Assembly (NCBI GenBank): GCA_903922605.1
Contig: CAIXUG010000052.1
Span: 124,001 to 188,000, forward strand
DNA from: an uncultured Verrucomicrobiota bacterium
Lineage (GTDB): Bacteria; Verrucomicrobiota; Verrucomicrobiia; Limisphaerales; UBA9464
Reading direction: 5' to 3'
DNA length: 64,000 nt
The notes beneath the pieces are model-generated. The model made no database searches, had not been told where the DNA came from, and saw nothing but the letters and a program-made list of their open reading frames with translations. This document shows positions 8,579 to 17,194 of the stretch, one piece after another. The position numbers and the translations under genes are program-made. Each line of letters opens with the position of its first letter. Positions within the stretch are counted from its first letter, which is position 1.

Positions 8579-9484
8579 ATGAGCCCCACTTTTTGGAAAT
8601 CCCTTCTCTTCGGTTGTCTTTTCGCTCTGGCCGGTCAGGCCGCCGGCCTTCCAGGCGTGGAACACGTCGTCGTCATCGGCTGCGATGGCATGGGGTCGCT
8701 GTCGTTCCTCGAGACCAATGCGCCGACCATGCACCGGCTCATGAAAGAGGGGGCCTATACGCTGCGGGCGCGCGGGGTCATGCCCACTTCCAGCAGCCCC
8801 AACTGGGCCTCCATGATCATGGGCGCCGGGCCGGAGCAGCACGGGGTGACCTCCAATGACTGGGAGACCAACAAGTTCGAAATCCCCGCCCTGGAAACCG
8901 GGCCCGAGGGGATGTTTCCGACCATCTTTCGCGTGATCCGCGAGCAGCGTCCCGCATCCTCCATCGTCTGCGTGCATGACTGGGATGGTTTTGGCCGCCT
9001 GTTCGAGCGGCATTGCGCCGACCTGATTGAGAACGTCAAAAGCTCCGTGCTCACGGCGGACCGGGCGGCAGTGGTCATCAAGGAGCGGCAACCCACCTTC
9101 ACGTTCATCCACTTCGACGACGTGGATCACGCCGGACATGGTTTCAACTGGAAATCACCGCAGTACTTCAAGGCGGTGGATCTCGTGGACACCCTGATCG
9201 GCGACCTGATCACGGCGATCAATTCCACGCCGATGAAGGGCAAGACCCTGATCCTGGTCACTGCCGACCATGGCGGAGTGGGCACCAAGCACGGCGGCCC
9301 GACGATCGAAGAGCTGGAAATTCCCTGGATCGTCTGGGGCCCGGGCGTGGCCCAAGGCAAGGTCATCACCGCGCCGGTGAACACATATGACACAGCCGCC
9401 ACGATTGCCTATGTGTTCGGACTCGATGCGCCTTCGGTCTGGATTGGAAAACCGGTTCTGACAGCCTTCGCGAGCAAACCATGA
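8579..9484 (+). CDS. Exported alkaline-phosphatase-superfamily (nucleotide pyrophosphatase/phosphodiesterase-like) hydrolase
   Basis: 301 residues from ATG 8579, chosen because it begins a signal peptide (MSPTFWKSLLFGCLFALAG) and because the upstream frame is repeat DNA. Metal ligands are visible: VVVIGCDGMG (Asp), HFDDVDHAGHG (Asp/His pair) and VTADHGG (Asp-His). The nucleophile region reads SSSPNWASMIMG, with Ser where many relatives have Thr (TFPN). The family hydrolyses phosphate mono- or diesters and phosphonate esters with two metal ions. The stop overlaps the start of the aminophosphonate lyase-like gene (ATGA), which suggests a linked function such as releasing a phosphonate from an ester in the periplasm; that is inference. 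Confidence 0.75.
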   Translation: MSPTFWKSLLFGCLFALAGQAAGLPGVEHVVVIGCDGMGSLSFLETNAPTMHRLMKEGAYTLRARGVMPTSSSPNWASMIMGAGPEQHGVTSNDWETNKFEIPALETGPEGMFPTIFRVIREQRPASSIVCVHDWDGFGRLFERHCADLIENVKSSVLTADRAAVVIKERQPTFTFIHFDDVDHAGHGFNWKSPQYFKAVDLVDTLIGDLITAINSTPMKGKTLILVTADHGGVGTKHGGPTIEELEIPWIVWGPGVAQGKVITAPVNTYDTAATIAYVFGLDAPSVWIGKPVLTAFASKP

Positions 9485-10869
9485 GTCCAGATTCACCCGC
9501 CGCACCCGCTGCCAAAGCCACCTGGTCCCAGGAAGGCGACATCAACACCACCTCCGAGCGGGAACGCTGGGAGCGCGAGCAGTTGGCGGATTCCACGCGG
9601 GAGCTGATCGCCGAGGATGCGCGCTATTTTCTGCATCAGGCCCTCTCGACACCCTGCCTCAATGCGCTCGCCGGGGCCGAGGGCTCGTGGCTGATTGATG
9701 TCGAGGGCCGGCGCTATCTGGATTTCCACGGCAACAACGTCCACCAGATCGGCTACTCGCATCCGCGCGTCATCGCGGCGGTCAAGGCACAGCTCGATTC
9801 GCTCTCGTTTTCCGTCCGGCGCTACACCAACGGCGTCGCGGTCGAGTTGGCCCGCCGGCTGACGGAACTCGCCCCCGGGGATCTCAACCGTGTGCTCTTC
9901 GCGCCGGCCGGCACCATCGCGATGAGCATGGCGCTCAAGATCGCGCGTCTTGCCACCGGCCGTTTCAAGACGGTCTCCCTTTGGGATGCTTTCCACGGGG
10001 CAACGCTGGACTCCATTTCCGTCGGTGGTGAAACGCAGTTCCGCAAAGGCGTCGGTCCGTTGCTGCCCGGTGCCGAGCATTGCCCGCCCTGTGAAATCCG
10101 GGGCTGCCCCTTTCGCTGTGGCACGTCCTGCAATCTGGCCTGCGCCGACTACATCGACTACGTGCTGGAGCGCGAAGGGGATGTCGCCGCCGTGATTGGC
10201 GAGACGATCCGTTGCACGCCTTCCGTGCCGCCTCCCGATTATTGGAAACGGGTCCGCGCCGCCTGCGACCGGCATGGTGCGTTGCTGATCCTGGACGAGA
10301 TTCCCATCGGCCTCGGACGCAGCGGGCGTTTCTTCGCCTTCGAGCATTACGACATCGTGCCGGATCTGGTGGTGCTGGGCAAAGGGCTCGGCGGCGGGGT
10401 CATGCCCCTGGCGGCGGTAATCGCGCGGGAGGGATTGAACAAAGTGGACCAGTCGTCCATCGGTCACTTCACCCATGAAAAAAGCCCCGTCGGTTGCGCG
10501 GCGGCGCTGGCAACGCTCGATGTGATCCGTGACGAGCGTCTCGTGGAACGCGCCGCCGAGCTGGGCAAGCGGGCTCTGGTCGAATTGGAGGGCTTGGCGA
10601 AGCGGCATCCGCTCGTTGGGGCCGTTCGCGGACTCGGATTGCTGTTGGGGGTGGAGCTGCTGCACGGCGGCGATCCCGCCCGGCCCGCGCGCGATGAGGC
10701 GACCCGCGTGATGTATGCGGCGTTGCGCCGGGGACTGAACTTCAAGCTCACGCGCGGCAACATGCTCACGCTCACGCCGCCGATGAACCTGTCGGATGCC
10801 GAATTTGCCCAGGCCATCCGCATCCTGGACGAAGCCCTGACCGAGGTGGAGAGCAGCGGCGAGCGGTGA
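9481..10869 (+). CDS. pbfA: Class III-fold PLP enzyme, probable (R)-1-hydroxy-2-aminoethylphosphonate ammonia-lyase
   Basis: 462 residues of the class III aminotransferase fold. LILDEIP (D272 contacts the PLP ring) and VLGKGLGGG (K301 as Schiff-base lysine) are present. AEDARYFLHQALSTPCLN, LDFHGNNVHQIGY and a Cys-rich insertion at 201-221 (CPPCEIRGC...CGTSC) match my memory of the PbfA subfamily, which eliminates ammonia from (R)-1-hydroxy-2-aminoethylphosphonate to give phosphonoacetaldehyde. That product is the substrate of the phosphonatase-like hydrolase at 620-1348. A plain aminotransferase acting on another amine remains possible. The gene is coupled to the upstream phosphatase gene by an ATGA overlap. 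Confidence 0.7.
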   Translation: MSPDSPAAPAAKATWSQEGDINTTSERERWEREQLADSTRELIAEDARYFLHQALSTPCLNALAGAEGSWLIDVEGRRYLDFHGNNVHQIGYSHPRVIAAVKAQLDSLSFSVRRYTNGVAVELARRLTELAPGDLNRVLFAPAGTIAMSMALKIARLATGRFKTVSLWDAFHGATLDSISVGGETQFRKGVGPLLPGAEHCPPCEIRGCPFRCGTSCNLACADYIDYVLEREGDVAAVIGETIRCTPSVPPPDYWKRVRAACDRHGALLILDEIPIGLGRSGRFFAFEHYDIVPDLVVLGKGLGGGVMPLAAVIAREGLNKVDQSSIGHFTHEKSPVGCAAALATLDVIRDERLVERAAELGKRALVELEGLAKRHPLVGAVRGLGLLLGVELLHGGDPARPARDEATRVMYAALRRGLNFKLTRGNMLTLTPPMNLSDAEFAQAIRILDEALTEVESSGER

Positions 10870-11035
10870 ACAGCGAACAGCGTGCTTCGTAACAAGGAAC
10901 GAGCGGGTGGAGACAGGGCGTTATGCGGTTCAAATTGTCGAGGCGGCTTCAGGGTATTGAGCGCCTTCCCTCACACCGGATTGACCGAGCACCGCACCCG
11001 CTCCTGTCTCCTGAGTCCTGTCTACTGACTCCTTC
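10870..11035. repeat. Spacer word repeats between pbfA and purK
   Basis: GAACAGC words run from the end of the pbfA-like coding region into the spacer, followed by GAGCGGGTGGAGACAGG (10901) and, at 10996-11033, the roughly complementary CCCGCTCCTGTCTCC plus TCCTGTCTACTGACTCC. Together they form an imperfect inverted repeat. No gene is seen here. Confidence 0.45.
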
Positions 11036-11090
11036 CCCCCGCTTCGGCCATTGCGCCGGGACGGTTCCGGCTCCTAGCCTCGCGTCTTTC

Positions 11091-12239
11091 ATGGCAGACA
11101 AAGCGATTTTACCGGGGGCGACGTTGGGGGTTCTGGGCAGCGGCCAGTTGGGCCGCATGTTCACCATCGCCGCCCGCCGCCTGGGCTACCGGGTGCATGT
11201 GTACTCGCCCGACACGGACACCCCGGCGGGGCAGGTGGGTGATGCCGAATATGTCGCGGCTTACGAAAATCTGGACCGCGTCCGCGACTTTGCGCGCGGC
11301 GTCAGTGTGGTGACGTTCGAGTTTGAAAACGTGCCCAGCCCCACCAGCCGCGCCGCTGCCGAATTGGCCCCGGTCCGCCCCGATGGCGAAGTGCTGCACC
11401 TTACGCAGCAGCGCCTGCGCGAGAAGAACTTCCTCCAGTCCCACGGCTTCCCGGTGACGCCGTTCCGCCAGATCAACGCGCTCACCGATCTTGAGGCGGC
11501 GGCGCGCGATCTGGGCCTGCCGGCGGTGCTGAAGACCACCAGCTTCGGCTATGACGGCAAAGGACAGCAAAAGCTGAAGGCCCTCACCGAACTTCCAGAC
11601 GCCTTCGCCCGTCTGAACGGGGCGGAAGGCATCTACGAGGCGTTCGTGGATTTCGAGAAGGAGATCAGTATCGTGGCGGCCCGCACCGTGGATGGCGAAT
11701 TCGCCGCGTTCCCCGTGTTTGAGAATGCGCACGCGAACCACATCCTCGACGTGACGTTTGCGCCGGCGGCGATCTCAGAAGAGCTCTCGCGCGAGGCGGT
11801 CAAACTGGCGCAGGGCATCCTGGAGTCGCTCAAAGTCGTCGGTCTGGTGACCGTGGAATTGTTTGTGACGCGCGCTGGCCGGCTGCTCGTGAACGAGCTG
11901 GCGCCGCGCACCCATAATTCAGGCCACCTCACCATCGATGCGTGCGTGACCTGCCAGTTCGAGCAGCAGTTGCGCGCGGTGTGCGGCTTACCGCTGGGTT
12001 CGACCGAGCTGCGCCGCCCTGCGGCGATGGCCAATCTGCTCGGTGACATCTGGCTCGCGGCCGGCGGCCAGCCCGACTGGTCGGCGGCGCTCCGCGATCC
12101 GCTGGTGAAGCTTCACCTCTACGGCAAGGCGGAACCGCGTGCGGGACGCAAGATGGGGCATCTCACCGCCACCGGGGCAACGGTTGAGGAAGCGGTTCAA
12201 CGTGTGTGCGCCGCCAGGGAACGCTTGGTGACACGATAG
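11091..12239 (+). CDS. purK: N5-carboxyaminoimidazole ribonucleotide synthase
   Basis: 382 residues from ATG 11091 (MADKAILPG), chosen because the homologous N-terminal motif GVLGSGQLGRMF follows at once and the upstream frame is repeat-derived. PurK is a cytoplasmic ATP-grasp enzyme that carboxylates AIR at N5 with bicarbonate and ATP in purine synthesis. ATP-grasp features are seen: LKTTSFGYDGKGQ (phosphate-binding loop), VDFEKEISIVAAR and NELAPRTHNSGH near residue 270. The usual partner purE is not adjacent. Length is normal for the family. Confidence 0.93.
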   Translation: MADKAILPGATLGVLGSGQLGRMFTIAARRLGYRVHVYSPDTDTPAGQVGDAEYVAAYENLDRVRDFARGVSVVTFEFENVPSPTSRAAAELAPVRPDGEVLHLTQQRLREKNFLQSHGFPVTPFRQINALTDLEAAARDLGLPAVLKTTSFGYDGKGQQKLKALTELPDAFARLNGAEGIYEAFVDFEKEISIVAARTVDGEFAAFPVFENAHANHILDVTFAPAAISEELSREAVKLAQGILESLKVVGLVTVELFVTRAGRLLVNELAPRTHNSGHLTIDACVTCQFEQQLRAVCGLPLGSTELRRPAAMANLLGDIWLAAGGQPDWSAALRDPLVKLHLYGKAEPRAGRKMGHLTATGATVEEAVQRVCAARERLVTR

Positions 12240-12245
12240 AATCTG

Positions 12246-12303
12246 AACCACGGATCACACGGATGAAGGCTTTTTGTCCGTGTCATCTGGGCAATCCGTG
12301 GTC
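12246..12303. repeat. ACCACGGATCACACGGATG inverted repeat
   Basis: The left arm AACCACGGATCACACGGATG and the complementary right arm (TCCGTGTCATCTGG, AATCCGTGGT) flank a T-rich centre between convergent purK and the DUF1501 gene. The hairpin could also terminate both transcripts. The wording resembles dispersed CACGGAT repeats known from Verrucomicrobia and Planctomycetes genomes. Confidence 0.65.
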
Positions 12304-12318
12304 AACCACAGCAGGGCG

Positions 12319-13638
12319 TCAGACCACCGCGACCGGCGCGAACTTCCTACCCAGGATCGGCTCGCTCGGCGTACGCAGCCAATGTTCCAGCACGCCGGCA
12401 TAGATGGAGCGGAAGTCTGTGCGGAATTTCACGTCACCATTCAGCAGGTCGCGTGGGGCGAGCGAGGGAGCCTCGCCGTGCAGACCCACCTTCACCTTGC
12501 CGCCCAGTACGAAGAGCGGTGCGGCGGCGCCGTGATCGGTGCCCCCGCTGGCATTTTCCCCGACGCGCCGACCGAATTCACTGAACGTCAGCACCAGCAC
12601 GCGGTCGAGCTGTCCCAGCGCCTTCAGGTCGGCCACAAACGCCTTCAGCGAGTCACCGAGTTCCGTCAGCAGGCGCGGGTGGGTGCCCGCCTGGCCCTGA
12701 TGCGTGTCGTAGCCACCCTGGCTCACGTAATAGACCCGGGTGGGCATTCCGCCCGCGATGAGCTTCGCGACCAGCTTCAGATCAGTGGCCAGCCGTGCCG
12801 CGGGATATTCCACCTGGTTCTTCGCCTTCGCCGCGATGCCGCGGATCTGGTCGGAACTGACCTGGGCGTCCATCGCGGTGCGTTCGAGAAAATCGAGCGG
12901 TGAACCGGTGTGGGCGGCGGCGGTTCCACCAAGCGTGTGTACGCTGTCCCCGGCCATCGCATGCGTGTCGGTCGCGTTCATTTCGCGATAAAATTTGGTG
13001 CTGCCGACCATGTCGCTGTTCCCATCCGATTCGCCTTCTGCAAAACGGTACGAGTCGGGATTTTCCAAGGCCACCCCGGTCGGTTTCTTGGCGACAAACG
13101 CCAGCGGCGACTGGCGGCCGATCGCCACGCCGACCGTGGGGTCCGCGCCCGCGCAGGCGTTGTCGAAATAGCGGCCGAGCCAGCCGAGGTTGCCGTAGCG
13201 GTCACTGTCGGTCGCCGTCATCCAGATGTCGGTGCTCCGGAAGTGCGAGCGGTTCGGATTCGGATAGCCAACTGCGTGCATGATGCCGAGCTGGCCCGCA
13301 TCGTAGAGCGACTTGAAGCCGGTGAGTGCCGGATGCAGGCCGAACTGGCCGTTCAGCTTCAGCACCTGGTCCGCCTTCACTCCCAGCGTGGGCCGGGCGC
13401 GGCGGTAATCGTCGTTGGCAAAGGGCACCACCGTGTTGAGCCCGTCATTGCCGCCGGCCAGCTGAAGGACGACGAGGATCGGCGCATCTTTGCCGGTCAC
13501 TGTCTGCACCGCCTTGTCCGCCGCCTCGGCGTGCAGCTGGTCGAAGGTGGCGGCGAGAAACGAAGGTGCGGTCCACCCGATGGCACCGCCGAGCGCGGTG
13601 GAGCGGAGGAAGGAGCGGCGGGTCTGGAGCTTGTTCAT
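12319..13638 (-). CDS. DUF1501 family protein, Tat-exported
   Basis: 439 residues. The twin-arginine signal TRRSFLRSTALGG is at the N-terminus. The DUF1501 features LVVLQLAGGNDGLNTVVP, NRSHFRSTDIWMTA, SQGGYDTHQGQ and TFSEFGRRVGENASGGTDHG are clear. The family shares the alkaline-phosphatase/sulfatase-like fold; biochemical function is unproven. It lies just downstream of a DUF1800 gene (24-base gap), the standard pair in which both products are probably exported together. Confidence 0.88.
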   Translation of the reverse strand: MNKLQTRRSFLRSTALGGAIGWTAPSFLAATFDQLHAEAADKAVQTVTGKDAPILVVLQLAGGNDGLNTVVPFANDDYRRARPTLGVKADQVLKLNGQFGLHPALTGFKSLYDAGQLGIMHAVGYPNPNRSHFRSTDIWMTATDSDRYGNLGWLGRYFDNACAGADPTVGVAIGRQSPLAFVAKKPTGVALENPDSYRFAEGESDGNSDMVGSTKFYREMNATDTHAMAGDSVHTLGGTAAAHTGSPLDFLERTAMDAQVSSDQIRGIAAKAKNQVEYPAARLATDLKLVAKLIAGGMPTRVYYVSQGGYDTHQGQAGTHPRLLTELGDSLKAFVADLKALGQLDRVLVLTFSEFGRRVGENASGGTDHGAAAPLFVLGGKVKVGLHGEAPSLAPRDLLNGDVKFRTDFRSIYAGVLEHWLRTPSEPILGRKFAPVAVV

Positions 13639-13662
13639 GGTGGGAAGTCCCGGTGGTTCGGG

Positions 13663-15129
13663 CTAGGCGAGCTGATAGTCCGCCGTACACATCGCGAGGC
13701 GGATGAGGCCCAGCAGGTCGTGGTTGTCGAGATCGCCCTGGGCGTGGAGGTAGTCGGTCAGGGCGGCGCGGTCCTGTGCCCGGAGCGGGGCATTGAGAAA
13801 CCGGCGTTCGACCACGGCGAGAAGCCGGTCAGGCGATTTCCGGTCCTCGGGCGTGAAAATCTTGTCGGCGTTGGCGGCGTGCGGCGAGAGCCGGCCCAGC
13901 ACCCGTTCGGCGAGCTTCTTGGCGGCCGCTTTACGGGGCGTGGCCGGCAGCGAATTTTCGCCGGTGGTGAGCAGCAGCGCGAGATTGTGGCGGTTGAGGA
14001 GCGTGTTGGTGTTGATCCACGCGATGCCGCCGTCCCAGCCCTTCACGTTCGGCGGGTTGAACGGTTCCTGCCCCAGCGTGCGCAGGGCGTTGGCAGTTAC
14101 GAGCGCGGGCGGCAGCTCACGTTCCAGCTGGCGGCACGCCATGACCAGCAGCTGCACCGGGCTCTTGATCTGCTGGCGCACGACGGCGGGCGAGTGAAAC
14201 TCCTCCGAAAGGAACAGGGTCCGCAGGAAGGGGCGGAACCGGTTGTCGTGCCGGCGAAACTCGGCGGCCAGCACTTCCGCCAGTTCGGGCGAGGGTTCGG
14301 TGCCCGCGAAGTGCCGCCAGAGCTTGCCGGTGATGAACCGCGCGCTTTGCGGCCGGGCGACAATGAGCCGCAGCAGGTCGTCACCGTTGAAATTGCCGGT
14401 CTGGCCAAAGATCGTCTTGTTGCGGGCGTCGCGCAGGCGCGGTCGGAACGTCGGCTCCTGATGCAGGCGGTCCAGCGTCAGCCCCGTCAATGCGCGGGCG
14501 GCCTCGGTGACATCCTGCTCGGTGTAGTTGCCCTCGCCAAGCGTGAACAGCTCCATGAGTTCACGGGCGTAATTCTCATTGGGATGCTCCGGCTTGCTCT
14601 GCGCCTGGTCCAGCCAGACCAGCATCGCCGGATCGCGTGTCACCTCACGCAGCAGGGTCAGCCAGTCGCCCGCGCCCAGCCGGCGGAAGAGGTCGTTCTG
14701 TCGCCACATGTAATAGGCGTCCTTCACCTTCGTGACGCTGGTGGCGAAGTGGCCGTGCCAGAAGAGCGTGAGCTTTTCCTGCAACGGATGCGGGCCGGTC
14801 GCCATGCGTTGCAGCCAGGCTTCCTGCAGTTCAAGCATCTGGCGGCGCTGCTCGCGCTGGAAATCGCGGACCATCTCCTTGCGCTGCTCGGGCGTGGCGT
14901 CTTTGGCGGCCCGCAGCTTTTCGACATGCTCCGGGTCGGGTTTGGCCCAGTCGGGCTTGAACACGGACTCCGGTGTGTCCGGATAGTCCGTCAGCTTCGC
15001 GACCGCAGCAGGAGGCGAGAGCGCGGCGAGCCGTTCAATCTCGGCGGGAGCCCCGCCAAAACCGGCGCGGTTCAACAGGTGTGCAGCGGCTGAAAAATTC
15101 CACTGCTCGCTGGAAAGAGGCTTCAGCAT
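13663..15129 (-). CDS. DUF1800 family protein
   Basis: 488 residues from ATG 15129 (MLKPLSSEQ); the frame extends further upstream but that part is not typical. DUF1800 features include AAHLLNRAGFGG at the N-terminus, LFWHGHFATSVTKV, ENYARELMELFTLGEGNYTEQDV and WDGGIAWINTNTLLNR. Function is not established; the family is almost always encoded next to DUF1501, as here, and is thought to act in the cell envelope. Confidence 0.88.
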   Translation of the reverse strand: MLKPLSSEQWNFSAAAHLLNRAGFGGAPAEIERLAALSPPAAVAKLTDYPDTPESVFKPDWAKPDPEHVEKLRAAKDATPEQRKEMVRDFQREQRRQMLELQEAWLQRMATGPHPLQEKLTLFWHGHFATSVTKVKDAYYMWRQNDLFRRLGAGDWLTLLREVTRDPAMLVWLDQAQSKPEHPNENYARELMELFTLGEGNYTEQDVTEAARALTGLTLDRLHQEPTFRPRLRDARNKTIFGQTGNFNGDDLLRLIVARPQSARFITGKLWRHFAGTEPSPELAEVLAAEFRRHDNRFRPFLRTLFLSEEFHSPAVVRQQIKSPVQLLVMACRQLERELPPALVTANALRTLGQEPFNPPNVKGWDGGIAWINTNTLLNRHNLALLLTTGENSLPATPRKAAAKKLAERVLGRLSPHAANADKIFTPEDRKSPDRLLAVVERRFLNAPLRAQDRAALTDYLHAQGDLDNHDLLGLIRLAMCTADYQLA

Positions 15130-15208
15130 TTGCCAGATCAGACGCTGGCCGCCGCGAGAAGTTACGGGTGCCGCGAAGGCGCCTCGCGCAAACCTGCGGC
15201 ACGAAGGG

Positions 15209-15937
15209 TCAGTCGCCGCTCCATTTATAGTTGTAACCGCCGGGCGGGTCATAATGCCACGCCTCGGAGTTGGCCGTGCCGCTCCAGAAAAGCGGGGTTT
15301 CGCTGGCATGCCCATCGACGAAACTCAGCACGTTTCGTGAATCGCGAAGCCGGTATTCACCGTCCTCCCGCTTTTGCGGATGATGCCAGGAATACGGGGT
15401 CAGGGCGGCCGCTTCGCCGACGAGGACCGTTCTTGCCGGTTCGCGGATGGACGCGAGCGGCTTTCCGGCGATGCCTGGAAACGGCCGGCCGGTCTCGGTG
15501 TTGGTGCCGCGATAGTTCAGGCCGTTAAACGCGTAGCTCGTGAAATCCGTCGCCACCTGCTCGCACAGGCCCTGCGAATGGTATCCGCCGCTTGAGTAGA
15601 AGAACTTGTCCGCCGGACAGGCGAAAACCTTCTCCGTAACCGAAGCTTTGCCGCGCAGGCCCGCGTAGCATTTCACCTGCTCCTTGAAGAGATGGTAGTC
15701 GTAGGGCGCCGCGCGGGCGATGGCCGGCATGGCAATGGCATCGCCGTGGTCCTCGGCATACATGCGGACGGTGAGGTTGACCTGCTTCAGGTTGTTCAGG
15801 CAGGCCGTGCGGCGGGCGCCCGCCTTGCCTCTCGAAAGGACCGGCAACAGCAGCGCGGCCAGCACCGCGAGGATCGCAGTGACGACCAGCAGCTCGACGA
15901 GCGTGAAGCCCCTCATGCGTTGACGAACCGGATTCAT
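15209..15937 (-). CDS. Pseudopilin-like protein with type IV prepilin N-terminus
   Basis: 242 residues from ATG 15937 (MNPVRQRMRG). The leader ends in Gly (RG^FTLVELLVV), the canonical prepilin peptidase site, followed by the hydrophobic helix and GARRTACLNNLKQVNLTVRMYAEDH, typical of verrucomicrobial pseudopilins. The C-terminus has LSFVDGHAS and a Trp-rich segment. It probably belongs to the same inner-membrane/periplasmic class as the protein at 3728-4618. Role unknown. Confidence 0.85.
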   Translation of the reverse strand: MNPVRQRMRGFTLVELLVVTAILAVLAALLLPVLSRGKAGARRTACLNNLKQVNLTVRMYAEDHGDAIAMPAIARAAPYDYHLFKEQVKCYAGLRGKASVTEKVFACPADKFFYSSGGYHSQGLCEQVATDFTSYAFNGLNYRGTNTETGRPFPGIAGKPLASIREPARTVLVGEAAALTPYSWHHPQKREDGEYRLRDSRNVLSFVDGHASETPLFWSGTANSEAWHYDPPGGYNYKWSGD

Positions 15938-16058
15938 ACTGCAGTTGGACAAGGCTGGTGGCCAATTCGTCATGCACGCTCTGGTCTTGGGTGAAACCCG
16001 ATGTGACCGGGGCAAACCGGAAATCGGACATTCCGTACGGCGTCACCCGCGGGGGCTC

Positions 16059-16475
16059 TCAAGGAACGATGGTGAGGCGGCGACGCTTGGCCGCCTCCCG
16101 GAGCGGCCCATCCTTGCAGGCCAAAGGGAGTTTCAGGCGCAACGCCAGTTCCAAATAGGCCGCGTCATAGACGCTCAGGGCCAGTTCGGAGGCGAGTTGC
16201 GACAGCCGGGTAAGGGCCAGCGCCGACATTTCGGGGTCCACTGTAAATGCGAGTGAACGCAGTGCGCCCAGGGCCGCTGCCCGCTCTTCCGCCGTCAGCC
16301 GCTTCCGTCGTTCGAGCACCAGCAGCGCGTTGGCGATCTCGACCGGCCATAAGGCTGGTACGACCACTGCGGTGCCTTCGCCAACCTGGGCAAGCAGGGT
16401 GTCGGTTTCCGGCGTGGCCTGGCCGGGATGCACCCAGGCCATTGCCATTGAGGCGTCCACCACGAAACGGTCCAT
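16059..16475 (-). CDS. vapC: PIN-domain toxin, VapC type
   Basis: 138 residues. The acidic residues of the PIN-domain RNase site are present: D7 (VVDASMAMAW), E46 (WPVEIANAL), D104 (SVYDAAYLELA) and D122 (CKDGPL). VapC toxins cleave RNA, often initiator tRNA or 23S rRNA, and are held inactive by the antitoxin encoded just upstream. The ATG overlaps the antitoxin stop by one base (TGATG), the usual toxin-antitoxin arrangement. Confidence 0.88.
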   Translation of the reverse strand: MDRFVVDASMAMAWVHPGQATPETDTLLAQVGEGTAVVVPALWPVEIANALLVLERRKRLTAEERAAALGALRSLAFTVDPEMSALALTRLSQLASELALSVYDAAYLELALRLKLPLACKDGPLREAAKRRRLTIVP

Positions 16476-16744
16476 CAGCGGCGTCCTTCCTCAATGGCTG
16501 AGCGGACTTCCGCGTCCGAAAGCTTGCCGCGTCCTTTGGTGCGCCCGCCGATCTCCCGCCGGAGCTGGTTCAAGGCGGAAACAGCCTGCCGTACCTGGTC
16601 CAAATTCTGACGTCCCTCTGGGACGATGCGGGCGACGGGCTTCTCATGGCGGGTGATGACGATCTCCTCGCCCCGGCTGACCCGTTCGAGGAGTTCTCCG
16701 AACCGGGTCTTGGCTTCAAATGCGGTCACGGTGGACATAATCAA
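16475..16744 (-). CDS. Phd/YefM-type antitoxin
   Basis: 89 residues; translation may begin at the first ATG or at the one six bases later (MSTVTAFEAK). TAFEAKTRFGELLERVSRGEEIVITRH is the DNA-binding Phd/YefM N-terminal fold, and the helical C-terminus after residue 50 would wrap the VapC partner. Antitoxin-toxin complexes of this kind normally repress their own promoter, which should lie in 16745-16849. Confidence 0.85.
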   Translation of the reverse strand: MIMSTVTAFEAKTRFGELLERVSRGEEIVITRHEKPVARIVPEGRQNLDQVRQAVSALNQLRREIGGRTKGRGKLSDAEVRSAIEEGRR

Positions 16745-16849
16745 ACTTTAAATTAACCAGTCTTTGACCAGTCTGGCATTGGGGAAGGTGTGAGGCAAGG
16801 GCGGTTGAAGGCGTTGGGCGAATCACGCTGATGCCGGGGCAAGCTGGCC

Positions 16850-17098
16850 TCAGGCCGTTTCCGGAGGCTGTTTTGGCGTGTGGGCCGGGCCCGGCTCCTT
16901 GAGCAGTCCCAAAAATTGCAAGGAAGCGAATATTGCCCCCAGGGAAAATGATTTCTTCAACAGCAACGACAGCGCTTCATGAGAGATCGAAGCGTTTGAA
17001 TGAAGCGGGCCAAACAAAAGCGTGGCGGTGCAAAACATGGAGCTGAAAGCGACCATTACACCTGCGGATCGCAGTAAAATGCCGGCTATTCTTTTCAT
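16850..17098 (-). CDS. Small hypothetical membrane protein
   Basis: 82 residues from ATG 17098 (MKRIAG), or 99 from 17149. Two hydrophobic segments (about residues 5-30 and 50-65) are separated by a polar loop, and the tail is Pro-rich. No family recognised. The positively charged start and hydrophobic helices make coding likely, but there is no clear ribosome binding site. Confidence 0.45.
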   Translation of the reverse strand: MKRIAGILLRSAGVMVAFSSMFCTATLLFGPLHSNASISHEALSLLLKKSFSLGAIFASLQFLGLLKEPGPAHTPKQPPETA

Positions 17099-17194
17099 GA
17101 GCAATCCCAGTTGCCGATTGGTGCGAGTCTTCCCCCCAACGTCACACATAGGATTGCTTGATTCAAGGGGCGGATGAGATGGCCGCCAATCCTT

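Noticed and set aside
12910..15093. 727-residue plus-strand reading frame opposite the DUF1800/DUF1501 genes
   Set aside because: It is antisense to two clear genes, has the low-complexity Gly/Arg/Val/Ala composition of GC-rich shadow frames and no recognisable motif.
16059..16744. Toxin-antitoxin pair as a novel system
   Set aside because: All PIN catalytic acids and the Phd/YefM fold are standard; an ordinary type II pair.
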